From Rosa chinensis (taxonomy: Eukaryota > Streptophyta > Magnoliopsida > Rosales > Rosaceae): a stretch of 64,000 bases of DNA. Under the pieces are notes generated by a model that worked only from the letters and a program-made list of their open reading frames with translations, searched no databases and was not told where the DNA came from. Made by a program: the position numbers and the translations under genes. Below are positions 1-11,753 of this stretch, one piece after another (position 1 is the first letter of the stretch; each line of letters opens with the position of its first letter). Where the stretch lies: contig NC_037094.1 of NCBI RefSeq assembly GCF_002994745.2, forward strand, positions 22,297,001 to 22,361,000. Direction: 5' to 3'.

Positions 1-10
1 TAGAAGTGTT

Positions 11-235
11 TTTTTTTTTTTTGAAGGGGAAGACGTCAATAGAACCACACACGCACTCTCATGCAGTGTATCCCTGCTTTGTCAGACTAATCACTGCACC
101 GTAGACGCACGAACCCTCGTGTTAACAAACAAAGGTCCCTCAAATCTGCTAGCCACGGGATGGAGCTGGGAATCGATTGCTAGACCTGGGGGTTTCACAC
201 TAGGCCGCTCGACCAGCACACAACACTACGTGGTT
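11..235 (-). mobile_element. tRNA-derived SINE with poly(A) tail
   Basis: Read on the minus strand, this 225-bp insert starts near 235 and ends in a run of 12 A (T at 11-22). Near its 5' end is an A-box-like stretch (GGTCGAGCGGCCTAG, about 204-218). A B-box-like stretch (ATCGATTCCC, about 168-177) follows, the layout of a pol III promoter in tRNA-derived SINEs. It is flanked by the direct repeat TAGAAGTGTT at 1-10 and 236-245, a target-site duplication. The left copy is the first ten bases of the window, so it could be longer. SINEs encode no protein and are mobilised by LINE enzymes. The SINE family was not identified. Confidence 0.65.
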
Positions 236-254
236 TAGAAGTGTTAATTGTATG

Positions 255-358
255 TTGTTGTTGTTGTTTTTTTTTTTTTAAATAAAAAAATGGGGTTTGG
301 AACCCAGTCAAGCTGGGAGGCTCATCCCTACGCCCATATTATTAATATTAATATTAAT
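255..358 (-). mobile_element. Short truncated retroposon (SINE-like) with 21-bp target duplication
   Basis: About 104 bp lie between two perfect 21-bp direct copies at 234-254 and 359-379. On the minus strand the insert has an AT-rich start, a segment with GGGTTCCAAACCCC (B-box-like), and an A-rich tail ending in repeated AAC. Long target duplication plus A-rich tail indicates target-primed retroposition. The adjacent SINE (11-235) lies at the left copy of this duplication, so this insert came first. Confidence 0.5.
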
Positions 359-390
359 TTTAGAAGTGTTAATTGTATGTATATCATATT

Positions 391-1001
391 GCAGAAAGAG
401 TTTTTCTATTGGAACCTCCAAATTTACTCACTTGACCTCTATGCTTTTTACACCTCCTATCAAATTTTCAAATACTAAATTTACTCATTAAACCTCATTA
501 AAGTTCCTCAAATAACCTCACTCATATAATTAATTTACAAACAAACTAAGATCTTTATAATAAAAAAAACTTAGTCATTTCAATGATTTAATTACTCTAT
601 AAATCTTAATTACATCTCCATTCCTTAATCAGATAACATATATCTCTTATCCAATAAAAAAAAAATCAAACACAAGGTATTGAGTTTTAAAAATTAAAAA
701 AAATAAAATAACATGAACTATTATGTGATTTTTTTTATTTACTTTTTCTTTTTCAGCTGTTAAAAAAAAACAAGATTAATCATTTTTTCTTAATGTTTCT
801 CTATTTTCTGTACCTCTTGATTAATTATTTAAATATTTTTTATTTATTTTTATTTGCTAGCTCTTTTTTTTTCTTCATCTTTTTACAAATGTAATAGATA
901 GATTTAGATTTAGGGCATAATACAATTTATTTTGTTCTCCGTGACCAATATGCGTTCAATATGCATATCATACATTTTTATCTTAATCATAGTTTTATTT
1001 C

Positions 1002-1041
<40 letters not shown>

Positions 1042-1279
1042 TGCTTTAATGAGTACATAGTGAAATTGGAAAATGAAAATAGATTGGAAAAATAATAAAG
1101 AATGCAATCTAATATTATTGAATTGAAAAGTCTAGAGAAAATAAATATAACCATTTTTTTTGTTTAATTATTGTCCTTAATAGTCATTTTATAGTAGGTT
1201 ATATATGTCATTTAATAATTCATAACAGAGTGAGGTCAAGTGAGCAGATTTGGAGGTCCCAATAGAAACTCTCTTGCAG
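391..1279. mobile_element. MITE-like element with ~50-bp imperfect terminal inverted repeats
   Basis: The segment at about 391-443 matches the reverse complement of about 1227-1278 over roughly 50 bp, with a handful of mismatches. Shared cores are CCTCCAAAT and TCACTTGACCTC. The interior is very AT-rich, has no credible coding frame, and includes an (AT)n run. A clear target duplication was not found, so the exact ends and the superfamily are open. Confidence 0.5.
1005..1038. repeat. (AT)17 microsatellite
   Basis: An uninterrupted AT dinucleotide run inside the MITE-like element; likely length-polymorphic. Confidence 0.9.
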
Positions 1280-3134
1280 AAATTTCTCGATTGGAACTAT
1301 ATTGCCAAAATCTCTATAAACTTCAACTAGGGTGGTAAGGGGAGAAAATTAAGCGACAAGATTGTAGAAAAATATTGTCTTCAGGTAGATATAAGACAAA
1401 GAATTAGTCATAAACATCAAAGTTCGTTTGACCTGACCCAATCTCATCCCTTTAAAGGCTTCCCAACAAGTTTAATGATGTAGGGTCATTGGGGTCAATG
1501 ACTGAAACCGAAAGAAAAATATATAGGAAGAAGTCAAGCACTGCAGTTTGATGCTAATAATACAGATCGAGTCTTCACGACCCCAACAAGCTCAACCACC
1601 CCAATATTATATACAACAATGAAGAAGAAGCTAGAATCATAGCAATTATAATAGTCATAATGCTCCCAAATCAGCACTTAATTAGGAACTGAAGTAGTAG
1701 AGGAGGTTTTTACCAATTCCAAGGAGTTTGCCAAGTCATTTTTCCCTTTCAGTTTTAACAAATCGGAGATAAGAACAAGAACAACACAATTCATGCACAT
1801 CCAAGATTATCAGTTTGCAAAAACAGATAGCAGGGCATGGTCATAATGGGGCCACCAGAAATATTTATATCTAGATTCTAGCTATGTTTTTTTATAAATT
1901 ACTGGTATTTTTTGTATCTTGGCTAAACTCTTTGTTTGATACTGTTAGTCTGTGATCACCAACCTGGCCATTAAATTCTATGACCGCATGTTTTTGTTTT
2001 CAAGTTAGTGATTCTGAAATGACCGAGTTTTACGGGGTATTTCGAAATAAAAGAAGGGAACTAAGCGAAACATTGAACAATTCATAGTGAATAGTGATTG
2101 AACCAGTCACATATAGTTTGTATCTTAGCTGTGCTGATGAAGAAGATACTCTTAATCTCTTATAAATCTCCGTACCGTCTCTTACCCCAGAAACATGTAC
2201 AGACCAAAACACAGCATATATAGATATACAAATATACAGGTCCATATACTCGAGGACAAAATTGTGTTGTCCTAACTCAAGATTTTCTTCAGAAATCGCT
2301 GTCTTGAATCAGTTTGATACTTAAATTCTGGACTGCAGGGTTGTGTGTGTATGTACTATTAGAGAATATAGGATATAATTGTGGATTGAGAATTCTAAGC
2401 CCTACCTAACAAGTAACAACAAAGACGGAGCCAGGAACAAGTCCTTGCGCGGCTACTTGCTAGCGAGGTTTTAGTTATTGTAGTGTGTATAGACTAGCTT
2501 CGCCGGTCTCGAGCAATGTATAAGATACTTTGCCTCTCGAGTCTGACCAACTAGGTCGGTTTTGTGTTGGATAGTTCGAACTTGTACGCGGTTACTCTTG
2601 CGTATGATATTTCTAAGGGAGATCTCTAACGTTATAACCCCAAAAAGGGTGAGGTCGTGACCGTGGAATAATATTAATGTTATCAAAGTTATGAATGATC
2701 GATCTTGTAAACTTTTGTGTGAAAAATAAAAGAATTGTGTTATTGCTAATTCATAATCGCACACTTTTCCACATCTAAACGTATGCAAGGCCGATGACAG
2801 CGATTTAAAATCTTTGATCTTTCAAAGTTTAAAGCTCTTCGTTTGCTCTGCTTTTTGGGCAATTTTGTTTTAGACTTCCAAAAGAAAATCCACGGATCTT
2901 CCTAAGGTCGAGGGTTGATTACGGACCTTCTAAGGGTAAATTGGTTTGGATAATAACTAGCACATATTGGTGTTGCAACTTTTCAAAACATAGAATGTTT
3001 CATACTATCAAGTTTTAGGTAATGGATGAGTACTAATTCTAGTTGTATAGTGTTTCTTAAATTGTATGGTCTGGAGGAGCTGCAAATTTAAACAGGCATA
3101 TCTTTTGAAGCAATGGTCAAACACAGAGATTAGG
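1280..3134. other. Intergenic DNA, no gene seen
   Basis: AT-rich sequence on both strands. The open frames at 2030-2245 and 2471-2788 (minus) show no recognisable domain and no exon structure. I see no RNA gene or complete mobile element here, although 2400-2820 is slightly less AT-rich and may be an old unrecognised insertion. Confidence 0.5.
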
Positions 3135-3336
3135 TGTTAGAGAGATTCTCTCAATCACCAAATGAAGTTAGAAATGTCTGAATTGATTTGATCAGATCTT
3201 GTGCATCTTGTAATTATATAGAAATTGATTCTCAATGATTGATTGAATTACAAGCTACAGTATATATAGTAGAAGAAAGGTTGCATATATACTATAATTA
3301 CAGATAATTACAAGATAGACAAAATCAATTTCTACA
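3135..3336. mobile_element. Solo LTR (202 bp) with 5-bp target duplication
   Basis: The segment begins TGTTAGAG and ends TTTCTACA, the TG...CA termini of an LTR. It is flanked by TTAGG at 3130-3134 and TTAGG at 3337-3341. A TATA-like stretch (GTATATATAG, about 3261-3270) lies inside. No internal retrotransposon domain follows. This is what unequal recombination between two LTRs leaves behind. Short length and 5-bp duplication suit a Copia-type element; the orientation was not determined. Confidence 0.75.
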
Positions 3337-4281
3337 TTAGGTGTTGCGCAAAGAGCGAATTTGGAGTACAGGAATGAAGGATAACGATTTGCATGTACAC
3401 ATGAATGTCATTTGCTATAACACGTACAGTTTGAAAAGTTGGTAATGAAGCCTCTATGTGATTAAACTGCAGTTGGTTAGGAATTACAGTTTAGAACCAT
3501 GCCATACAGTTTTATAAGAATGCAGCAATTGTCCTGTCTGAAAACATGCAATTTGATTTATTCAAAAAAAAAAAAAACATGCAATTTGATTTCTATTCAT
3601 GTGTGCTTAAGCTAATGGTCCTGTTTCAGTACCATCGACCATTTCTTGCTTAAGGGAGTGCAGCAACATATAAATATATATGTGGTGTAAGATAGGAATA
3701 GCTTGATATGTTTTATAAATAGTCTCCTAATTCCTAAATATTGGAGGAAAATTGCAGCATAAAATCAGAGAGCCTTCTTTGTCATGAAAGATGGAGATGT
3801 AGAGTACCCAACGAACAGAATAAGGTTACTTGTAGCACTAAAGTAAGCAACAGAAAGCCTGTCCCATTCTAATTCTGATACTGCAGACTCACTCTTGAGC
3901 TTTCGATGAAGACTATATACAACCGAAAATAACTTTACATCAGAAAGGCAGTTTATGGCTCGGACATACAAGTTGATTTTGAGTGATCATGCGCATGTTG
4001 AATAAATATCTTCTACAATGTCCTCTCTGCTAAATATAGCTGAAAAAGCACCTTTCATTACACGCAGCAGTTTTCATTAGTAATACATATGGATTCAAAC
4101 CTCGATGCACAATGAATAGCCCAAAGAACTTGCAATGCATCATCCGATAAACATAGATTTCAGCGCCAAAGGAGTCACAATGCTTCCTGATTTTCAATCA
4201 TTGAAACCTCTTCCCTTCTATATATATGCACTTGCTATTTAGCTGTGCCAAACTGTTGCTTAGTAAAAATGTAGCTACTAT
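3337..4281. other. Intergenic DNA left of the nested retrotransposons
   Basis: No gene seen; the open frame at 3765-3971 (minus) has no recognisable similarity. A 16-17-bp direct repeat (ACATGCAATTTGATTT) at about 3544 and 3579 flanks little more than an A-run, resembling a tail-only retroposition scar. Confidence 0.5.
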
Positions 4282-4722
4282 TGTAAGAATTTACTCCTTT
4301 AATTGTGGATCATATGAAATAATTGGTGCTTATGGTGTATATTCCATATATGATTTGATAGACTAATTGATGGATCCTAATTGATCAATAAGAGGGCATT
4401 TCCTATATCTATTTCCATGATAGATGGAAATCACTTAAGTCATTGATGGAAATTGGTCCTCTCTCACCCGATATAACCAGTGCACAATTCCATCTTATGT
4501 ACACACATAAAGTACTCAAAACACGTATGAGAGTATGAGGTGCAAGGGTTGAGAGAGAAACCATTTCCTTTGGATTGACGACTTCGCCGAACCGCTGCGT
4601 CTTGGTAAACTACATATTGCTCCAATGGAACAAGGTATGTAGTTTATGTTTTCCGCCTTACGATTAATGTTGTGAGATCATGTAAGTTCTAGATCTTGGT
4701 TTTATGTATTTAAAATCTTACA
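4282..4722 (+). repeat. 5' LTR of element A
   Basis: Begins TGTAAGAATT and ends AATCTTACA; same 441-bp length as the 3' copy with about 12 substitutions seen by eye and no indels. It would hold the promoter for the element's transcript. Confidence 0.93.
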
Positions 4723-4724
4723 TG

Positions 4725-4737
4725 TGGTATTAGAGCT
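4725..4737 (+). promoter_or_regulatory. Primer-binding site of element A (initiator tRNA-Met type)
   Basis: TGGTATTAGAGCT starts two bases after the 5' LTR. It matches the plant initiator-Met primer site TGGTATCAGAGC with one change, as in many Copia elements. Confidence 0.8.
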
Positions 4738-5141
4738 CAGTAATAGAGCTTTCATGATTCTCCTTTAATGGAATATATATTGTTTTGTTGTTGATATATT
4801 TCTTGCGCATTTACATATGCATATGAATTTTAATTATAACAAAATATATTTATATGAACGTTTCGCTAGTTATATGATTAATCTAGTTTGGCCATATGTT
4901 GTTCATCTGTAGCTGTTTGTTTTTTTTATCAGACTTGCATCTTATGTATTATGATATATGATTATGAATATGGTACTGTAAGCACAAATGAAATAATGGC
5001 ATAACACTAGTAGTTTGGTTTTGCTAGTTTTATGAATGTCAATTTGATTGTTTATTTCATCTAACTTTTGAATTCATAGTATGGCGGTTTGTTAGTCACC
5101 AAAGTGGTCAAACCAGTAAGGTCTCATGAATATCAAATTAG
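4738..5141 (+). other. Leader of element A, left of the B insertion
   Basis: AT-rich non-coding leader between primer-binding site and gag. It resumes at 21139 after element B; the ATTAG at 5137-5141 is the left copy of B's target duplication. Confidence 0.8.
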
Positions 5142-5321
5142 TATTGTAAATGATAATGACTATTCATGCAATAGGTATTGCTTAATGTACGCGATTGACA
5201 TACTTGTAATGTGCGATTGATTAGTATAACTATTATGTATTGCCTTTTGTATACATGATGTAACCCTATATAAACCTCATGGTGAGATGAATACAATACA
5301 ATTATCCAATTCTCTACAACA
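5142..5321 (+). repeat. 5' LTR of element B (180 bp)
   Basis: Ends TCTCTACAACA, as does the 3' LTR. It contains one copy of a 24-bp motif that is present three times in the 3' LTR, which accounts for the 48-bp length difference. A TATA-like CTATATAAAC occurs at about 5268-5277. The following ATTATCAGCACGA resembles Copia primer sites, but I could not assign the tRNA. Confidence 0.9.
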
Positions 5322-6078
5322 CATTATCAGCACGATACACTAACCCAAGCCCTAGCCAGAAAAAAAAAACCCTAACACCTGAAATTTCTTTCACCAAAAA
5401 CTGCCGCAAGCTCCTAGCCCTTGCTAGCCATACCGTGCGCTGATCCTACAGCCCTTGAGCACCCATGTGCCAACTACTGCCCTGCAGCATCGTCACACGC
5501 CTGCTGCCCTTACAGCACAACAGCACGCTCATTCATGTGCAGATCAGCCTGTTTACACCCCCCGAAACGTCTTGATCCGGACCTCAGATCAAAATCCTTC
5601 CTTCATCAAAGTTTTCGTCTCTGCCTGTTCTATCTGACCTCCAAATATCAGCCCTATTGGAGTCGTTTCAAGATATGTACACCATTCGAAGTGGGAGCTG
5701 TTCAGAAGAGAATCTGCTCTGAATTTGAACAAGTTTTAAAGATTAAAGTTCCTGCTTTCTTGTCTTTTAAATTCCTTTATTTTCTGTAGGATTTTCAATA
5801 TACTAACATGGGTTCGATTATTTAATAAAGCGGAATTGTGGGGATTCACGCTTAACGAACTAAGAGAGTTCGTATGAACTAAGAGTGTTCATAATGCTCG
5901 GACTAAGAGCGTCCGTAAGCATCAAATTGTGACCATATTAAAACATTATTGTTTGGTCTAATCCAAAAGAGATTCTTGGAAATTGTTTTCTTGGTAGCAT
6001 AGCTTGGAAATTTTATTATTTTAGTTTTCGTGGAAGATTAACTCCGAAACTAATATATCTTCTCTTATTATTTTCAGG

Positions 6079-7204
6079 ATGTCGAATGAACCTAGACTCG
6101 ACTTTCCCATGCTTGACTCAACAGGCTCGGATTACCACAGTTGGGTAACCAATGTTGAGAACCACCTCACTTCAAAGGAAATATTACCCATAATCCAGGC
6201 ACCTAACCCGGATCGTGTGTTCTTGCGAACACTTATAAATTAAGCATGCTCAAGTAGTTATCTTGATGCGACGCCATATGGACAAGGCACTCAGATTGGA
6301 GTATATGTCGATCAAGGATGCAAGAGAGCTATGGGTAGTGCTAGAAGAGCGCTTTGGCAATGTCCAAGATTCCCTCCTCCCTGACTTGAAGGTTCAATGG
6401 AACAATCTGCGCTTTGCTGATTTCAAGTCTGTTGCTAAATATAATTCAGAAGCTCTTCGCCTACAGTCCATGTTGAGGTTTTGTAGACAATCTGTCACAG
6501 AGCAAGAGCTAATTGAGAAAACTCTCTCCACCTTCCCCGTTTCAGCCATTGTGGTATCAAAGCAATACCGCACTGAAGTCAATGCTGGACGGATCATGAG
6601 ATTTCATCAGCTTATCAATCTCATATATGTAGCTGAGAAACATGATAACATGCTCGTGAGGAATTATAATTCAAGACCCATTGGAACTAAAAGCGTTCAT
6701 GAGGCGTATTATAATGCACCCAAAAGAGGACGCAAGGAGCGGAACCCTAAGAATAAGGGATATGAGGGACGTATGAGTCCATATAACCGCCCTAACAAGG
6801 AAGGAAACCGCAGGTTTGGTGCGGATATACGTGGTGGCAATGCCACACATGGGAGAGGTGGTCGTGGTATCCCTGGTCGTGGTGGTGGCGCCATGGCTCG
6901 TGGTGGAGGCGCCATGGCTCGTGGTGGTGGCACCAACCCTCCTAGGGAACGCCCACAACGTGCACCTCAATTAAAGGGAGGCAACCACAATGACATGTGT
7001 CATCGATGTGGATCAAGTGAGCATTGGTTCAAGCAATGCAAGGCAAGAGAGCAACTAGCTTCAAGATACAGGGCATACAAGGACCTGAGGGAGCAAGAAG
7101 TGTACCTTGCAGAAGAAGAAGAAAATGGTGGAGACGTCCATCTCACCATAGAGGACTTCAAAGCTGACGATGAAGTGCACAAGGATGCCGCAGACTTTGA
7201 TTAG
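6079..7204 (+). pseudogene. Element B gag (nucleocapsid), broken
   Basis: An ATG at 6079 starts the Gag N-terminus (MSNEPRLDFP...), open to a stop at about 6241-6243. A frame shift is then needed to continue in the frame read from 6263 to 7204. The downstream part has a basic Gly/Arg-rich stretch (about 6830-6960) and a CX2CX4HX4C zinc knuckle (CHRCGSSEHWFKQC, about 6997-7038) typical of retroelement nucleocapsid. TTTTCAG immediately before the ATG looks like a splice acceptor, so the leader may contain an intron. The frameshift makes it a relic. Confidence 0.85.
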
Positions 7205-7568
7205 ATTAGTCCTTTTATTTTCCAAGAATTTTTGTAATGGCAATATGCCTTAGTCAATAAATGACAATTGTATTAAACTCTATCTTATGTGATGCACCCA
7301 ATGAAATATGATGTCTAGGAAAATCATTGAGATTAATGGTACTTAAGAGAGTCTCGCTCCACCAACATCTCTCTCTACTTTCCTGGTTATATTTGATTGG
7401 AGTTACCAAACTGATAGAGTGACTACAATGTGTCTTAGTTTGATTTTATTTTGGATTAGACTTTTTGGGACCTTTGATGTAATCATTGTCTATCTTTATT
7501 AATAAAGTATCGTATTATTATTCGATGTCATGGACATATTTTAATTCCGAATTTTATTATTTTTAAGT
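7205..7568 (+). other. Spacer between gag and pol of element B
   Basis: AT-rich, no coding frame. Gag and Pol are thus separated in this element, rather than joined in one long frame as in most Copia elements. Confidence 0.5.
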
Positions 7569-9316
7569 ATGTTTCCTGGAGAGTTGGAATGCTTTGTTGA
7601 TAGTGGCACCACACATACTATATTGCAACATAGGCAACTATTTCTATGGATGACGCCTAGTCGATCTTCTGTGACTACAATGGCTGGACCATCACAATTG
7701 ATTCATGGTCGAGGACCAGCTCAATTTATGTTGCCAAATGGCACAAGTATTAATGTCACCGAAACTCTATATGCTCCTATGGCTAGAAGGACCCTATTGA
7801 GTTTTAAAGATATAAGAGCCAATGGTTTTCATGTGGAAACACATTGTGAGAATGGACAAAAGTTCCTTTGCATCACCTCTAATGATTACGAACATAAAAG
7901 AGTATTAGAGAAACTTATGTGTCGATCTAGTGGGTTGTATGCAACCACTATTCGAATGATTGAATCCAACCATGTCATGAGAGATGACTTATGGGATTCT
8001 GACACATATAGGATTTGGCATGACCGTTTGGGACACACAGGTCGTGATATGATAATCAGTATATTAAAGACTTCACACGGACATCCATTTTTCAAAACGA
8101 AAAGAAGTCAGAACCAAAATTCGATCCAAGGTAGGGCTGGGGCCGCCTACCCCCTCCTGCCCAAAAGTGGTATTGACGCCACCAATACCTCCTTGGTTCA
8201 TTTTTCTACTTCTAAAGTCAATTTTGACTTCGTGTCTCAACCAGATATTGCCCTGGTTGCTTCTAAAGCCCATCTTTCGTTTTGCAAAGCCTGCTTTTTA
8301 GCAAAATTAGGATCGAGACCATCCTATGCAAAGGACACTAAAGAAAATATTCCATTCTTACAAAGAATCCAAGGTGATATTTGTGGACCTATTCAACCAA
8401 CTTGCAGACCATTTAGATATTTTATGGTGTTGGTTGATGCATCGACACGATGGTCACATGTCATGCTATTGTCCACAAAAAATGCTGCATTTGCTAAACT
8501 CCTAGCACAAATCATTAAATTAAGGGCTCACCACCCTGATCATCCCATTAAGTCAATTCGTCTTGACAATGCTTGAGAGTTTACATCAAAAACATTTGAT
8601 GACTATTGCATGTCCATTGGGATTGAGGTTGAACACCTTGTTCCTCATGTTCACACCCAAAATGGTCTCGTAGAAGCTGCCATTAAAAGGCTTCAAATGG
8701 TCGCTAGAGCATTGGTTATGCGCACCAATCTCCCTGTTTCTGCTTGGGGCTATGAAATATTGCATGCAGCTGTGCTCATTTGTCTGAGGTCTACTGCCAC
8801 TCAACCATTTTCTGCGTCCCAGATGGTTACTGGATATGAGCCTGATGCCTCACACTTACGCATATTTGGGTGTACAGTTTATGTGCCCATTGCGCCGCCA
8901 CAGCGCACCAAAATGGGTCCTCAAAGATGATTAGACATTTATGTTGGATATGACTCTCCAACCATTATCCGCTACTTAGAACACTTGACAGGCGATCTAT
9001 TTACCGCTAGATTTGTGGATTGTCACTTTGATGAGACAGTCTTCCGGTCGTTAGGAGGAGATAGGAGCAATAATGTTCAACAGAAATTGCCGTGGTCTGT
9101 CCCTACTTTGTCTCATCTTGATCACCGAACCGCACAGTCAGAAATTGAAGTGCAGAGAATTCTCGATCTTCAGAACGTAGCAGACTCTATGTCTGATGTG
9201 TCTTCTGATATCGCTAAAGTGACAAGATCACATAATTCTGCTGCAAACGTGTCTACAAGGATTGATGTCCCTAAAAATCATAGACATGGGGCCACCCCTA
9301 GGGGTATTGGGCATGG
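7569..9316 (+). pseudogene. Element B pol, first half: protease and integrase
   Basis: The frame 7569-8576 begins with an aspartic protease motif (CFVDSGTTHTIL). It continues through the GAG-pre-integrase segment (IWHDRLGH) into the zinc-binding CKAC motif and the integrase core (GDICGPIQ, then VDAST). A TGA at 8574-8576 follows RLDNA. The core and C-terminal part resume in frames 8610-8930 and 8985-9316. Protease cleaves Gag-Pol and integrase inserts the cDNA. The stops and shifts, plus element C at 9317, break it. Confidence 0.85.
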
Positions 9317-11739
9317 TGTAATGCCCCGTACCTATTAATTACTTTTTACCGTGGTTGACCGAGGAGTGACTTTTTCTTTAGTCCGGTAAATTAGGAAATT
9401 TATTTGAGATTGTCGTAGAATACGCAAAATCGAGTTCGTGGACACGTAGTTTGTTTAAATTGGATTTATATCGGAAAAGTTATGACCAAAAATAGAAATT
9501 TCTATTTTTGGCATGACTTTTGTTTGTGAGTTTCTTTTAGTAGAAAGCAAGAAATAAAACAGATGGAAGAGAGAGAAAGGGAAAGAATCAGAAAAAAATT
9601 AAAAGGAAAGAGAGAGAGCACGGGTAGAACCCGAGTCACCCCCTCCCATTTTCTTTTTCTTCTTCCGTCGCTGCTCTTCCCTTCTCCGGCGAATTCGTCG
9701 CCGTCCGGCCACCCCAAGACGCATCGTTGGGCACGGCGTGATCCTCTCTTCCTTCTCCTTCTAGCTATGTAAGTTTTTCACCATGGGTATCATTAGTTTT
9801 TGAGTTTTGAAGAGAATTTGCAGAAAAGGGGAAAACCGGAGTTTAGCTCCCATCTCGGTTTTCCGGCGATTTCCGGTCGAATTTCTTTGGGTTTTGGTTG
9901 TTGGTGAGTTGCTAAATGAGTTCCTAACCTTGTTGCAGCTTGTTTTGGGCTGTGGAGGAAGAATTGAAGGTGTTTGGGGACGTGAACAGTAGCGTGAACA
10001 GTTCCATCCGAGTTCTTGAGTTTGGGTTTGGAATTTCCAGCTTTTTCTGCTTGTTTTGGATGTGATTGCAGGTATAGAATTGTTGGGGGTGTTGTGGAGA
10101 TAATTTTGAGCTAAATAGGTTGACTGGAATTGGATTCCACCTTTGATGTTTTGTGTTAAACTTGAGGATTGTTTGGTTTGAGTTTTTTTTTGGAATTTTG
10201 GTGTAGTTATTGTTATTTTGGATAGTATGGATTATAAATTTTATGGGTGAATCTCTTGATAATTTACTATCAATGTTATTGTGAAATTGTTCTATTTTGT
10301 GGAGGAGTTTGGAATGGAGATTGTGTTTTGGAAAAGAAAATTTAGAGAGGAGTTAAATTTTAGAGATGGAATTGTGAGTGGAAATGGGGAAAATTAAGAT
10401 TGAATGTGGAAATGTTTGGAAAGGATTTTTATGGTAATTGGTGGTATTTTTGTGATGAAGGAAGTGAGATTAAATTGATTTAGTTATCGAACGGTCCTTG
10501 TGAAGGTTTAGATTAAGTGAAGTCATTGAATGGTTAAGGAATCGATTGAGTGGTTATGAGTTAGAGGGCATTGAGATTGTAAGGAATTATAGAATTTAAT
10601 TCCGAATAGAAGTGTGGAATTTTATAATAATTTGTGATTAATAGACGCTTATTCCGAGGGGAATGGGTTGTTTTGAGAGTATTTCATTGTATGGTCAATT
10701 ATATCCTATTCTATTGTGACAGGACGTACTGAGCCCTCGAGCGAGGAGGACACAGACAGGCAGCAGGGTTAGCTGCGGGATTTACTTGTGAGTGGACCTT
10801 TATTTTTATTTAAATAATTCATGCAGCATGGTATTAAATTTTGAAATGTGATTTTATGGAAAGAAAAGGATTAAAAAGGAAACAGTTGACAAGGAGGCCA
10901 GTTCGGCGCATGCGTATCTTACCTAGTTGGCAGTCCCTTCTAGGTAATAGTCTGGTCGGCAGTCCCGTCCAGACTACAGCTCGGTTGGCAGTCCCATCCG
11001 ATGCGTCATCTGGTTGGCAGTCCCTTCCAGATGACTTGATGTAGTTAGTCGGCAGTCCCGTCTACTACCTGTGGCTAGTTGGCAGTCCCAACTAATCACC
11101 GCCTCCTACTCCGGTTGGCAGTCCCTTCCGATGCGTCATCAGGTGGCAGTCCCTCCCCGATGGCATGAGATGCCTAGGAAGCAGTCCTTCCTAGTCATCA
11201 AATGAGTTTCATGGAAAAGGATTTGAGTTGGAACTTCATAGGATTTGGCTGCATGATGGTTTTGTTAAAAAGAGAAATGGGGAAGCATACCATAAATTGT
11301 TTTGACTCTCAATTCAGTTTTGTCCACTCACTCTAATGGATTTTATATGTTTTCCCCTGGGCCCTTCGTTTTCAAATGCCCAGATTTCAGATTTGCAGAG
11401 ATTGCGTCCAGGCTCAAGAACTTGAGAATCAGCGCTTCCGTTTTTGTCCGTAGGTTATTACTTAACCTACCTTGTATGATATCGGCTTAGTTTAGTGTTG
11501 CTCTGATAAACCTTTTCTTTGAAGTTTGATGGATGTAATATATGTGCATGGATTGTTAATTTGATATAGTAGGTTGAGTAGAAGTTGTAGTTAAAATTAT
11601 GTCCAGGTTTGTGAAATTTTGGGTAGCCCATTTTTAGGGGAGATTCTGTGGCCGAATTTTTCGGTAGGATTTCGCTTAAAGTGGGCCCCGCAGGCTCGTA
11701 TCCAGGTAATAGGGGTGATTCCTGGGTCGGGTCCTGTCA
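9317..11739 (+). repeat. 5' LTR of element C (2423 bp)
   Basis: TGTAATGCCC... to ...GTCCTGTCA. It contains the hairpin array (10919-11197). Open frames inside it on both strands are chance frames. Compared with the 3' LTR it has GTG extra near 11650, one T fewer near 9657, and A/G changes near 11426 and 11643. Confidence 0.95.
10919..11197 (+). repeat. Tandem array of nine hairpins with invariant apical loop (5' LTR of C)
   Basis: Nine units of roughly 26-32 bp are each an inverted repeat around GGCAGTCCC (the ninth has GCAGTCC). Perfect stems: unit 1 TTACCTAG/CTAGGTAA (10919-10947), unit 2 TAGTCTGG/CCAGACTA (10948-10976), unit 4 GTCATCTGG/CCAGATGAC (11005-11035). Units 5, 6, 8 and 9 pair with one bulge or one mismatch each, unit 6 also with a G-T pair. 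Units 3 and 7 keep only 3-4 bp. Stem sequences differ while pairing is kept. The apex can be drawn as a GG/CC-closed loop CAGTC. Function unknown. Confidence 0.85.
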
Positions 11740-11741
11740 GT

Positions 11742-11753
11742 TGGTATCAGAGC
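11742..11753 (+). promoter_or_regulatory. Primer-binding site of element C (initiator tRNA-Met)
   Basis: TGGTATCAGAGC, the standard plant initiator-Met primer site, two bases after the 5' LTR. Confidence 0.93.

Noticed and set aside
5421..5789. 122-codon plus-strand open frame upstream of B gag
   Set aside because: It lies in the retrotransposon leader, overlaps another frame, has Cys/Ala-biased composition from low-complexity sequence and no Gag features; the real gag start is the ATG at 6079.
6671..6970. Minus-strand frames opposite the Gly/Arg-rich part of B gag
   Set aside because: Long only because the GGC/CGT repeats opposite are open in several frames.
10917..11200. CRISPR-like array
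   Set aside because: The regular repeat spacing is superficially similar, but the spacers are the stem arms pairing across the repeat, units vary in length, and this is a plant LTR.
9502..11490. Short open frames in the 5' LTR of C, repeated in the 3' LTR
   Set aside because: Identical copies sit in both LTRs and none has a protein feature; they are chance frames.
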